Part shown: one piece after another, positions 1 to 7,028 of the stretch
Position numbering within the stretch: the stretch's first letter is position 1
Layout of the letters: each line of letters starts with the position of its first letter
Origin: Burkholderiales bacterium
GTDB taxonomy: Bacteria; Pseudomonadota; Gammaproteobacteria; Burkholderiales; Burkholderiaceae_D
Direction of reading: 5' to 3'
Length of the DNA stretch: 11,083 nucleotides
NCBI GenBank assembly: GCA_005800405.1
Contig: SYFN01000222.1
Location: 1-11,083 of the forward strand
The notes under the pieces: model-generated
What the model saw: the letters and a program-made list of their open reading frames with translations, nothing else
Told to the model about the DNA's origin: nothing
Database searches by the model: none
Program-made: the position numbers and the translations under genes

Positions 1-220
1 ATTTGTTCGGCGCTTCCCTAAGATCTCAGGATAGGCTTGGGACCGGTACCCGGTTACGCCGCCGCTAACTGGTTCCCTTTTACTCCGCCGTTCACACCTT
101 GATTCATTCATGCTGTGCGCGGGCCAAATAGGTCACTGTAAAGTCATGGTCATGTGCTTATAATGGCGGTAAGCGCGGTCGCGTGATCAATGCAAAAATA
201 CTAATAATCAGGAGTATGCA
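1..220. promoter_or_regulatory. Leader region of the small ORF at 221, with a possible -10 box
   Basis: No gene is recognisable here. A perfect TATAAT lies at 159-164, about 57 bp upstream of the ATG at 221, but no convincing -35 box sits 16-18 bp further upstream, so it is only a weak promoter candidate. A good ribosome binding site, AGGAG, lies at 211-215, five bases before the ATG at 221. It is the main reason for taking the short downstream ORF seriously. Confidence 0.25.
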
Positions 221-406
221 ATGACAAAAAAAGCCCAGCGAGCAAAAACTCCCACGCCAGTCAGCGATTCAGTGGTCGATGCCATGGAGGCCAGACTGGA
301 ACAAGCGCAGGATCATGCCTCGTCGCCAGCTGAATCAGCATCGTCCACTCATGAGTCTGGTTCGGAAGACGCACCGCACGCGCCGCAAGACAGCACGCAT
401 CTCTGA
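221..406 (+). CDS. Small hydrophilic hypothetical protein (61 aa)
   Basis: I do not recognise this protein and assign no function. Support comes from the AGGAG ribosome binding site five bases before the ATG and a possible TATAAT box upstream. The N-terminus is basic (MTKKAQRAK). The middle (about residues 17-33) could form a short helix, and the last 30 residues are rich in Ser, Glu, Asp, His and Pro, so the tail is probably disordered. There is no signal peptide or membrane segment. It converges on the minus-strand apbE-like gene, with 57 bp between the stop codons and no clear terminator hairpin. The overlapping 125-residue ORF in another frame (279-656) runs antisense into apbE and looks like a shadow. 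This could be a small cytoplasmic protein or a chance ORF. Confidence 0.4.
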   Translation: MTKKAQRAKTPTPVSDSVVDAMEARLEQAQDHASSPAESASSTHESGSEDAPHAPQDSTHL

Positions 407-463
407 GCAGACCTTCCGACAAAGCCACCACCCCGGTTGGTCGCTAGGGGCGGCGTGTCGCAT

Positions 464-1516
464 TCACACCATTGGCAGGCGGGCATGTGCGCCAGGTGTT
501 GCACGCCATTGTCCAGCCTTGTCCTGCACAACGACATCCACATCCCACACGCGTGCCCTCGGTAGTACCTGTGATGGCGGCAGCATGAAAAATACCTTGG
601 TCAGTGCATCGGCCACGACACACCGTGATGCGATCACGGTGACCGAAGCCCAATAGGTCGGCGAATAGCCCGTGCGAGGATCAAGTATGTGATGGTGCCG
701 ATGATCTGCACTGAATCTGGTGTGCGCGTCGGATGAGGTCGCGATAGCGCGGCCCGCACTGCGCACGATGGGTATCTGGCGTTCAATTTGCGGCGCGTTG
801 GCACGCGGCTGTTTGACCACGGCATCTTCAATGCCGAATGCCCACGGGTGCCCGCCCGGTGCCTCACCCAGCACTGCGGTTTCACCGGCATCGATCATCG
901 CGTGCGCGATTCCGTGCGCCATCAGAGCCGCTCTGGCCCGGTCCGCGGCATAGCCCTGCGCGATACCGTTGAGTGAGAGCTGCATCCCCCGAACATTGAG
1001 TCGCAGCCTGTCGGTCGATATTTCCAGCGCCCGCCAGTTGACGCGTTGGCGCGCCAGTCTCAGCGCACGCTCAGAGGGCAACTCGCCTTGCCGCGCCGCT
1101 TCTTCCCAAGCCAGCCACAACGCTTGCATGGTGACGTCAAAGCTGCCGCCGCTCCGGCGTGCGATCTGTTTTGCCAGTGAGACCACCTCAAGCAGGGCGG
1201 GTTCTGGGCGCGTCAGAATGCCGCGTGCATTGAGCCGTTGCAGTGAACTCTCGGGATCGAACAGGCTCATCTGACGTTCGACATCACGAATCGCACGTAC
1301 CGCCGCATCCAGTGCGATCTCCACACGCTCGGTATCGGCATGCGCGGCTTTGATCCAGAGCGTCGTGCCAAAACCCAGCAGCGCGCGCTCACGCCAGACC
1401 AGTTCGCCGCGCGTCGCGTGCACCAGCGCTGGTATGGATGCGCTAGCACCCACCAAGCCACAGGTCCATCGTAGTATCTGTCGTCTTTGCATGGTGTTGT
1501 TTCGCTGGTGGGTCAT
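464..1516 (-). CDS. ApbE-family FAD:protein FMN transferase (NosX-like, Tat-exported)
   Basis: ApbE enzymes use FAD to attach FMN covalently to Ser/Thr of partner redox proteins in the periplasm (Rnf, Nqr, NosR and related). Visible motifs are the early FG-TTLWIK segment (residues 49-56), GIAQGYAADRA (184-194), a DAGE-containing strand (209-212), HHILDPRTG (275-283) and the C-terminal ADALTK metal/flavin segment (302-307). The usual DLGGIAKG motif reads SLNGIAQG, as in the divergent group that includes NosX. The N-terminus has RRQ followed by a hydrophobic stretch and an Ala-rich end, a plausible Tat signal. Two starts are possible: ATG at 1516, or ATG at 1492, which puts RR at residues 3-4 and gives a more normal signal peptide; neither has a clear Shine-Dalgarno. 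It lies 25 bp downstream of the exonuclease gene on the same strand. No flavinylated partner is visible in the window, so the substrate is unknown. Confidence 0.88.
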   Translation of the reverse strand: MTHQRNNTMQRRQILRWTCGLVGASASIPALVHATRGELVWRERALLGFGTTLWIKAAHADTERVEIALDAAVRAIRDVERQMSLFDPESSLQRLNARGILTRPEPALLEVVSLAKQIARRSGGSFDVTMQALWLAWEEAARQGELPSERALRLARQRVNWRALEISTDRLRLNVRGMQLSLNGIAQGYAADRARAALMAHGIAHAMIDAGETAVLGEAPGGHPWAFGIEDAVVKQPRANAPQIERQIPIVRSAGRAIATSSDAHTRFSADHRHHHILDPRTGYSPTYWASVTVIASRCVVADALTKVFFMLPPSQVLPRARVWDVDVVVQDKAGQWRATPGAHARLPMV

Positions 1517-1541
1517 AAGCCGAGGTTTGATTCAGAAATCC

Positions 1542-2216
1542 TTAGGCCTTTTTTGTGCTCAATGCCGCGAATGCCTGACGCAGATAAGGATCTACATTGG
1601 GCTGATCCAGCAACCAGCGCACATAATCCTTCGGCACCTCGGATAGCGGCACACCCTTGTGTTTACCAAAGCTCATGTGGGTGGGCAGACGAGCCTGCTC
1701 CGACGCCTCCCACAGCGCTTCCAAAGACGCAATCCGCATATGCTGGCACAAGTGATCAAGAATCGTGCCGCAGATACGCACATCTGCCTCAGCCGAGTGA
1801 GCGTGCCGCAGGCGTTCTCTGGCGGTTTCGCGATCGAGAAAATAGAGCAGCGCACTCTGGCTATGTGAATCCACTTCCGGCCAGGCACGCCGCGCCAGTG
1901 CCAGCGTGCAGATGCGTCTGACCTCGGGTTGACCAATGGCCTGCCAGTCGAAATCAATGTTGTGACCAATCAGGTAGTGCAGACCATTCGGCAGACGGAA
2001 GCTGGTGGACGGTGGGCAATCGACCAGCTCCTCATCCAAGATGTGGTGGGTAGCCAGCGCACCCAGGCTTATGGGTTTGCCGGGTTGGTAGCGTTGATGG
2101 AAAGTCTCGCCAAGTGCGAATGGCGCCAAGCTATCAACAGCAATCCACGCCGCTTCAATGATGACGGGATCGACGATGCCCGTGGCTTCGGTATCAAAAA
2201 TAATCGCAGTGGGCAT
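1542..2216 (-). CDS. ExoX-like 3'-5' DEDDh exonuclease with DUF3820-type C-terminal module
   Basis: This is a probable single-strand 3'-5' exonuclease of the DnaQ/ExoX group, acting in the cytoplasm in DNA repair or recombination. From the ATG at 2216 the protein has 224 residues, close to E. coli ExoX (220). The DEDDh residues are visible: D8 and E10 in FDTEATG, D88 in GHNIDFDW, and H140/D145 in HSAEAD. After the nuclease domain, residues 181-215 contain FGKHKG, VPKDYVRWLL and a final helix, the short module (DUF3820 type) often found C-terminal in such nucleases. The frame stays open to a TTG at 2234, but the six extra residues would precede the first strand unnaturally, so ATG 2216 is preferred. 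No good Shine-Dalgarno is seen for either start. It is probably co-transcribed with the apbE-like gene that begins 25 bp beyond its stop. Confidence 0.87.
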   Translation of the reverse strand: MPTAIIFDTEATGIVDPVIIEAAWIAVDSLAPFALGETFHQRYQPGKPISLGALATHHILDEELVDCPPSTSFRLPNGLHYLIGHNIDFDWQAIGQPEVRRICTLALARRAWPEVDSHSQSALLYFLDRETARERLRHAHSAEADVRICGTILDHLCQHMRIASLEALWEASEQARLPTHMSFGKHKGVPLSEVPKDYVRWLLDQPNVDPYLRQAFAALSTKKA

Positions 2217-2234
2217 GGGGGGTATTGTTATCAA

Positions 2235-2606
2235 ACGATCTCGAATGCCCGGTTGATCGAGTACCCACCGGGTGCGGTCGTTTCATCTGTCAATGGTTGA
2301 TCAAATAGTGGGTGCCTATGATACCGCGTGGTCCTGACCGCAATCACAAACGGCCTCAGCACTTGGCCGGAAAATGATATTTATTTGATAATTAGATGCT
2401 GATTTTTTGGCACTAATCAGCGTTTGGTAATACGATACTTTCTTATTCTGTCGTTCCTATCAAAATACCGGCCCCAGAATTGAGGCGCCTTGCACCTCTG
2501 ATTCTCTGCCAGATCCTTGCCAGCCAACGCGACGCTCATTTTGATGGCGACGCTTGGATAACGACAGCACGTTGCATCAAAAATTAAAACAAGAAAGGAG
2601 ACAAAA
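2235..2606. promoter_or_regulatory. Divergent intergenic region with a palindrome and a promoter candidate
   Basis: About 370 bp separate the divergent exonuclease and small membrane-protein genes, and I see no gene in it. A perfect palindrome, GCTGATT at 2398-2404 and AATCAGC at 2415-2421 with a 10-base loop, lies in an AT-rich stretch. A plausible sigma70 promoter reading right is TTGGCA (2407-2412), an 18-bp spacer and TACGAT (2431-2436), so its -35 box falls inside the palindrome. A short CGGCC/GGCCG hairpin sits at 2351-2369. The octamer GCGACGCT occurs twice, at 2529-2536 and 2547-2554. AAGGAG immediately before 2607 is the ribosome binding site of the next gene. Confidence 0.3.
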
Positions 2607-2822
2607 ATGTCCAGACTCGAGTTATTTGGTCAGGGCCTGGTAGGCGGATTGATGATTCTTCTATTTATCGAGTACTTTGCTGGCTATCTGCACATTAACA
2701 AGGCCGAGGTGCATCGATACAAAAATACGCCGGAGGGGCGTGTCGCTCATGTCGTTCAGAACAGTTTACTGATGATATTGCTGGTACTCTGCGGTATCGC
2801 CTCTGTGCTGATTGGTGGATAG
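2607..2822 (+). CDS. Small two-helix inner-membrane protein (71 aa), unknown function
   Basis: I do not recognise the family. The gene is well supported: AAAGGAG ends six to seven bases before the ATG, and the composition is typical of a real membrane protein. Residues about 8-28 (GLVGGLMILLFIEYFAGYL) and about 50-70 (VQNSLLMILLVLCGIASVLI) are two hydrophobic helices. They are joined by a polar, basic loop (HINKAEVHRYKNTPEGR), which probably faces the cytoplasm with both termini outside, or the reverse. The stop is 43 bp before the methyltransferase start with no terminator between, so the two are probably one transcription unit. It could be an accessory subunit or a membrane anchor for a neighbour, but the sequence gives no direct sign of that. 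Confidence 0.75.
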   Translation: MSRLELFGQGLVGGLMILLFIEYFAGYLHINKAEVHRYKNTPEGRVAHVVQNSLLMILLVLCGIASVLIGG

Positions 2823-2865
2823 ATGTTAAATCGCATATTGACAGTGCAATGAGAGAAAAACGGGT

Positions 2866-3915
2866 ATGGATACCAAGGTACTGAAGGCACTGCAATGGCA
2901 GGTGTTTCAAAATGTCGCTGCGGCCCAGCTGGTGCCGCTGATGCGTATTGGGGATGAGCTAGGCTTGTTTGCCACGCTGGCGCGAGTGGGCCCCTGCGAC
3001 AACGCGCACTTTGCCGAGGCCGCAGAGATTCATGTCCGTTATAGCCTGGAATGGTTATGCGCGATGTGTGCCGCGGGTTATGCTTCTTACGATAGTGAGT
3101 GCAGCCATTTTTTTCTGAGTGAAGAGCAGGCCGCTGTCTTTGCCTGTGAGGACAGCACTTCACTGATGATAGGTGCGTATGACAGCGTGGCATCGCTGGT
3201 GATGGACGAGCCCAAAGTGCGCGCTGCATTCAAAACAGGCGAGGGTCTGGCATGGGGCGAGCATCACCCTTGCTACTTCCGTGGTACTGCCCGCTTCTTC
3301 AAGCCCGTCTATAAATCCAATCTGGTCTCTCGTTGGTTGCCGAAGATACCCGCACTCACTGAAAAGCTCACAGCAGGTGGGAGTTTTGCCGATGTCGGCT
3401 GTGGTCACGGTGTCTCTACCATGCTGATTGCCGAGCACTTTCCCAGCGCAAAGGTACATGGCTTTGATTTTCATGGTCCGTCGATCGAAGAGGCAAAACG
3501 TCTTGCAGCGGAGGCGGGTCTGAGCGAGCGCATCCACTACGAGACGCGCAGCGCGAAAGACTACAGTGGCACCTTCGATGTGATTGCCTTTTTTGACTGC
3601 CTTCACGACATGGGCGATCCGGTGGGGGCCTCCGAGCACGCCTGTCGGCAGTTGAAAGAAGAGGGTCTGCTGGTCATCATCGAACCCTTTGCCAATGACA
3701 AGCTGGAAGAGAATTTCAATATTGTGGGCCAGATGTTTTATACAGCCTCGACCATGGGCTGCGTGCCAGCGTCGATGGCGCAGGAAGTCGGCTTGGCACT
3801 CGGTGCCCAGGCAGGGCCTGCAAAACTTGGCATGGTGTTGCAGCAGGCGGGTTTTTCGACCGTAGAAACGGTGGCCACCACAGCGACCAATATGGTGCTC
3901 TGTGCCAGAAAATAG
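2866..3915 (+). CDS. Class I SAM-dependent methyltransferase with N-terminal winged-helix domain (Rv2258c-like)
   Basis: This is a cytoplasmic methyltransferase of 349 residues. Residues about 10-95 form a helical winged-helix region (the MRIGDELGLF segment followed by a helix-turn-helix-like stretch). This is the N-terminal dimerisation/substrate domain typical of the Rv2258c-like and O-methyltransferase-like families. The Rossmann domain begins near residue 170: motif I is DVGCGHG (176-182), the acidic end of strand 2 is GFDFHGPS (199-206), and strand 4 with its post-motif is FDVIAFFDCLHDMGDP (237-252). The C-terminal half carries LLVIIEPF and a closing strand (TATNMVLCARK). A weak GAGAG lies about 10 bases before the ATG at 2866. 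It follows the small membrane protein by 43 bp. The substrate cannot be read from the sequence; relatives act on small molecules. The gene is full length with no disruption. Confidence 0.85.
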   Translation: MDTKVLKALQWQVFQNVAAAQLVPLMRIGDELGLFATLARVGPCDNAHFAEAAEIHVRYSLEWLCAMCAAGYASYDSECSHFFLSEEQAAVFACEDSTSLMIGAYDSVASLVMDEPKVRAAFKTGEGLAWGEHHPCYFRGTARFFKPVYKSNLVSRWLPKIPALTEKLTAGGSFADVGCGHGVSTMLIAEHFPSAKVHGFDFHGPSIEEAKRLAAEAGLSERIHYETRSAKDYSGTFDVIAFFDCLHDMGDPVGASEHACRQLKEEGLLVIIEPFANDKLEENFNIVGQMFYTASTMGCVPASMAQEVGLALGAQAGPAKLGMVLQQAGFSTVETVATTATNMVLCARK

Positions 3916-4321
3916 GCCGTCAGCGTCTCACCCTTCGGAACTCCGAGCAGAACACCGATGCCAGCCTTCAAGCCGTCTTGGTAATTTGGACTGATTCTGC
4001 TCGGATTCAGGCAGAACCGTTTGGTAGCGAGTGAAGCGGGTCGCCTGGTCCTACGCCCATGGCCAGTGTTGAAACCGCTTGTTGAGACACTCGACGAATC
4101 TGGGTGCACTGAGTCAACCCGATCATTCGTGCGTTATGGTGCCGACGGAGTGGCGGGCAAGCGATCATTCAATCAACCCAGAAACGTTTGTGGCAAGCTG
4201 AATGGCACCAAGTCCTTGATGTCGCTGATCCCCGCGTCGCACAGCTGCGCTGGCACGCCATAACACCGAGATTTATTCAACGTCTGCTCAGCCGTGTGTC
4301 CGAAATTATGAAGATCGACCC
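3916..4321. other. Intergenic region with an 11-bp inverted repeat; no gene supported
   Basis: These 406 bp lie between the methyltransferase and the acyltransferase. A 243-bp ORF (4021-4263) is open on the plus strand, but it has no Shine-Dalgarno and unremarkable composition, and I do not accept it. The sequence TCCGAGCAGAA at 3942-3952 is repeated as its exact reverse complement at 3995-4005. The 42-bp spacer is too long, and a T-run is missing, for a classic intrinsic terminator. GATCATTC occurs twice (near 4122 and 4165), and GTTATGG near 4133 is echoed inverted near 4257. The region may hold a decayed small repeat element, but nothing recognisable remains. Confidence 0.35.
3942..4005. 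repeat. 11-bp perfect inverted repeat, 42-bp spacer
   Basis: The left arm TCCGAGCAGAA is at 3942-3952 and the right arm TTCTGCTCGGA at 3995-4005, an exact reverse complement. The flanks show partial further similarity (GAAC before the left arm and GAA in the inverted right flank), suggesting slightly longer, diverged ends. It could fold in RNA after the methyltransferase stop, or it could be a remnant of a small mobile repeat. No poly-T follows, so it is not a standard rho-independent terminator. Confidence 0.45.
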
Positions 4322-6361
4322 ATGATAAACAGCAGTGAAGACCAACATCGGCAGTTACCGACGCCAGAATATCGCGCCGATATTGATGGTCTGAGAGCAG
4401 TCGCGGTGGGTGGAGTCCTTATTTTTCACGCATTTCCTGAATGGTTGCAGGGTGGCTTTATCGGGGTCGATATTTTTTTTGTGATCTCGGGATATCTGAT
4501 CACCGCCCTAATTCTGAAGGCGACAGAGAATCAAACTTTCAGTTTCAGCGATTTTTATGCGCGTCGCATCCGGCGAATTTTTCCTTCTCTCATTGTAGTG
4601 ACGGTAAGTTGCTGTTGTTTCGGATGGTTCGCGCTACTTCCCGATGAATATCGTTCGCTCGGAAAGCATATGGCCGGCAGCGCCATTTTTATCCCAAATT
4701 TCCTGTTTTGGAGCGAGAGCGGTTATTTTGACTACGCAGCAGAGGCAAAGCCGCTACTGCATTTGTGGAGTTTAGGGATTGAAGAGCAGTTCTATCTGCT
4801 TTGGCCAGTGATTGCCTGTATATCTTTGAAATACAGATGTAGTCTGTTCATCACGGGCGGCGTATTATTTTTGGCTTCATTAGCGCTCAATCTGAGCATG
4901 ATTGAGTCAAATACGGTGGGTACTTTTTTCTCCCCACTGACGCGTATCTGGGAACTGTTGTCGGGTGGGTTGTTCGCTTGGTTTTCAGGACCCGAGAATA
5001 ATGGATTTGCTACATTCAAGTCCCGCATTAACAGCGGCCCGATCGTTGATAACGGGTTATCCATTGTCGGACTGATTTTGCTCTTGTCGGGCGCATCGCT
5101 ATTGACGTCCGATGTTCCCTTTCCAGGCGCCTGGGCACTGGTACCGGTGGCAGGAACTTTGTTGATCATCATGGCCGGCGAAAAAGCCTGGTTCAATCAC
5201 GTCGTTCTCTCCAGCCGACTCCTTGTCGGTATCGGACTCATTAGCTTCCCGCTGTATTTATGGCACTGGCCATTACTGTCGTTTGCAAGAATTCTTGAGG
5301 GGGCCAGCCCCGACCTGTCTACCCGCGTGGCTGCTGTCGTTCTGTCGTTTGGTCTGGCGATGCTGACCTATTTTTTCATCGAAAAGCCGGTGCGAGTTGG
5401 TTCGCGTAAAGCAGGTAAGACTTTTTTACTGGTGATTCTGATGGCTTTGTCCGGCAGTCTGGGTTTGTTCGTATTCATTGAGGGTGGATTTAAATTCAGA
5501 GCTTCCAGCCTTGCTATTGAAGCGCAAGTCGCTGATCTGAATTTTGATTTACCCGATAGCGAAGGCTGGTACTGTGAGGACTCCATGCACGACAGTCCTC
5601 GCTGTCATTCAACGGGACCATCGCCGTCTGTGGTGGTGATTGGCGATAGTCACGCAATGACTATTTATGCCGGTTTGCGTGACCGCTTCAAGGCCAAGGG
5701 GCAGGACATCGGTTTGTATGGCGCCAGCGATGGCTGTCCTCCGTTGCTTGATGTGGTTATTCAGGATCAGGGTGGTGATCCCAGAAACTGTCTGAAGAAA
5801 GGAACGCAGGCCATCAAAAGAATCATCGCCGATCCCTCCGTGCGCGAGGTAATCATCACCAGCAGGGGACCGATGTACACGACTGCCACCGGTTTTGGGG
5901 CTATTGAATTTGATCAGTTCGGGTCATGGGTCCTTCATTTTGAAGGCGAGCCACCAGGGGCGCGAACTAACGAGGAAGTTTTCTTTATGGGGCTGACGAA
6001 AACACTCGATACGTTGCTGGCGGCTGGAAAAAAAGTGACGTATTTGTATGATGTTCCCGAGCTTGGATTCGATATCCGAAGCTGTGTTTCCTTTCGCCCG
6101 TTCTCTGTCACCAGCAAAGTTACTGATCCCTGCGCAGTCAACAAAGACGTTTTTGTGAGCAGAAACAGGGCATTCAGAAGCAAGATGCAAGCTGTTTTAT
6201 CAGCCCGTCCGGATATCCATGTCGTGGATTTAGCAACGGCTTTGTGTGATGAAGCGCGATGTTTTGGTGCTCGCGACGGCGTTTTGTTTTATATCGATGA
6301 CGATCATTTAAGCAACCGAGGTGCCGCTCATGTGGTGCACCAGCTTTGGAATAATTTTTGA
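4322..6361 (+). CDS. Acyltransferase-3 family O-acyltransferase with C-terminal SGNH domain (OafA type)
   Basis: This is an inner-membrane enzyme that probably transfers acetyl groups from cytoplasmic acetyl-CoA across the membrane to a surface glycan such as O-antigen, exopolysaccharide or peptidoglycan. At 679 residues it has the full length of fused OafA/YrhL-type proteins. The membrane domain opens with YRADIDGLRAVAV (17-29) and the catalytic-type His36 in LIFHAF. It continues with GVDIFFVISGYLIT (48-61), FYARRIRRIFP (78-88), LHLWSLGIEEQFYLLWP (146-162) and LYLWHWPLLSF (311-321), then TYFFIEKP, about ten helices to residue 388. The periplasmic SGNH part has GDSHA (441-445) with Ser443, a GCPP segment near 471, and the closing DDDHLS (659-664) supplying the Asp/His pair. 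The Shine-Dalgarno is weak. No sugar-biosynthesis genes flank it, so it may be a stand-alone glycan modifier, possibly acquired with or by phage. It is intact. Confidence 0.93.
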   Translation: MINSSEDQHRQLPTPEYRADIDGLRAVAVGGVLIFHAFPEWLQGGFIGVDIFFVISGYLITALILKATENQTFSFSDFYARRIRRIFPSLIVVTVSCCCFGWFALLPDEYRSLGKHMAGSAIFIPNFLFWSESGYFDYAAEAKPLLHLWSLGIEEQFYLLWPVIACISLKYRCSLFITGGVLFLASLALNLSMIESNTVGTFFSPLTRIWELLSGGLFAWFSGPENNGFATFKSRINSGPIVDNGLSIVGLILLLSGASLLTSDVPFPGAWALVPVAGTLLIIMAGEKAWFNHVVLSSRLLVGIGLISFPLYLWHWPLLSFARILEGASPDLSTRVAAVVLSFGLAMLTYFFIEKPVRVGSRKAGKTFLLVILMALSGSLGLFVFIEGGFKFRASSLAIEAQVADLNFDLPDSEGWYCEDSMHDSPRCHSTGPSPSVVVIGDSHAMTIYAGLRDRFKAKGQDIGLYGASDGCPPLLDVVIQDQGGDPRNCLKKGTQAIKRIIADPSVREVIITSRGPMYTTATGFGAIEFDQFGSWVLHFEGEPPGARTNEEVFFMGLTKTLDTLLAAGKKVTYLYDVPELGFDIRSCVSFRPFSVTSKVTDPCAVNKDVFVSRNRAFRSKMQAVLSARPDIHVVDLATALCDEARCFGARDGVLFYIDDDHLSNRGAAHVVHQLWNNF

Positions 6362-6773
6362 AAAGATGACAATAATCGGAATATTCTGGCAGCACCACCC
6401 GCATCAATTGACCCAGCATTTCCTCGCGTGACGCCGCAAGTCGACCTCAATGCCGGTGGCTCAAAGGATTGTTCGCGCCCGGTGCCGTTCGCGAGATCGG
6501 CCAATCTGCATCACTTACTGTAGTCCTCTGCACACCCATAAAAACTCTCAATTTCATCATTAATAGCGGCGCTGGCGCTCGTTCTCGGGATGAGCTGCGC
6601 GCTGCCACCAGCACGCGGACGCCAGTCAAATCAAGAGTATTTGAGAGTTTGTGTGACCTATGCAGCGCAGGCAACTATGTCTAGCAAGAAAGGTCTCTCC
6701 GTATCGGTGGAATCCGGCATGGCCGGCTAGATCGCGTCGGTATTCAAAGCCAACTTGCAAGCGTGTGTCTGTG
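6362..6773. other. Intergenic region with a 10-bp inverted repeat; no gene supported
   Basis: These 412 bp separate the acyltransferase from the TerB-like frame. Short ORFs exist on both strands, but none has a ribosome binding site or recognisable sequence. AAACTCTCAA at 6542-6551 is repeated inverted as TTGAGAGTTT at 6641-6650 with 89 bp between, perhaps the ends of a tiny degenerate element. One alternative frame beginning with ATG at 6677 reads MSSKKGLSVSVESGMAG and then stops. It looks protein-like and might be a relic of another reading frame, but it is too short to call. The region probably also carries the promoter of the TerB-like gene, which I could not pinpoint. Confidence 0.3.
6542..6650. 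repeat. 10-bp perfect inverted repeat, 89-bp spacer
   Basis: AAACTCTCAA (6542-6551) and TTGAGAGTTT (6641-6650) are exact reverse complements about 110-230 bp upstream of the TerB-like start. Just outside, both sides carry loosely similar CTGCA and CACA motifs. The arms could be the ends of a short non-autonomous element or a long-loop RNA stem. Chance is not excluded at this length. Confidence 0.3.
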
Positions 6774-7010
6774 ATGAAAAAAATAAATCTTCTTAATCGG
6801 TTGCTGACAAGCCTCTCCGAGGATAAAGGATTTGTCTCGCCTGGTAGCGCCGGTGTGATCTATCTGACGCCCTATCTCTCACTGATCGTCGCCATTCTCT
6901 ACATGATGGCGGCCGATGATGAAATCTCAAAACAGGAATGCAATCATCTCCTTTTCGTATTCGGCGGCGATCAGCAAATCCTGCAAAGAGCGCTCAAATA
7001 CGTCGAATAA
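6774..7010 (+). CDS. N-terminal fragment of TerB-like repeat protein, ends at an in-frame TAA
   Basis: This 78-residue piece begins with MKKINLLNRLL and contains the first half of a TerB-like helical domain. The helix pair LSLIVAILYMMAADDEISKQ (36-55) carries the acidic DDE turn characteristic of TerB, a helical, metal-associated domain found in tellurite-resistance and general stress clusters. It ends LKYVE-stop. The second copy downstream has the same LKYV in the same place and continues, so the domain is cut in the middle. ATG 6774 is chosen because the protein-like sequence starts there; the frame is open upstream to ATG 6660, but that part is basic and does not look coding. The Shine-Dalgarno is poor. 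As it stands, the fragment would probably not fold on its own. Confidence 0.55.
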   Translation: MKKINLLNRLLTSLSEDKGFVSPGSAGVIYLTPYLSLIVAILYMMAADDEISKQECNHLLFVFGGDQQILQRALKYVE

Positions 7011-7028
7011 AAAAGTGAAGATGAATTT

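Noticed and set aside
279..656. 125-residue ORF overlapping the small gene at 221 and the end of apbE
   Set aside because: It runs in another frame through two better-supported genes and is antisense to the apbE C-terminus.
2529..2554. Direct repeat GCGACGCT as a regulator binding pair
   Set aside because: Two 8-bp copies 18 bp apart could be an operator, but the flanks are not similar and chance is likely.
4021..4263. 80-residue plus-strand ORF between the methyltransferase and the acyltransferase
   Set aside because: No ribosome binding site, no recognisable sequence, and composition like non-coding DNA.
6447..6674. 75-residue minus-strand ORF upstream of the TerB-like gene
   Set aside because: No ribosome binding site and no family resemblance; it contains one arm of the local inverted repeat and looks like chance.
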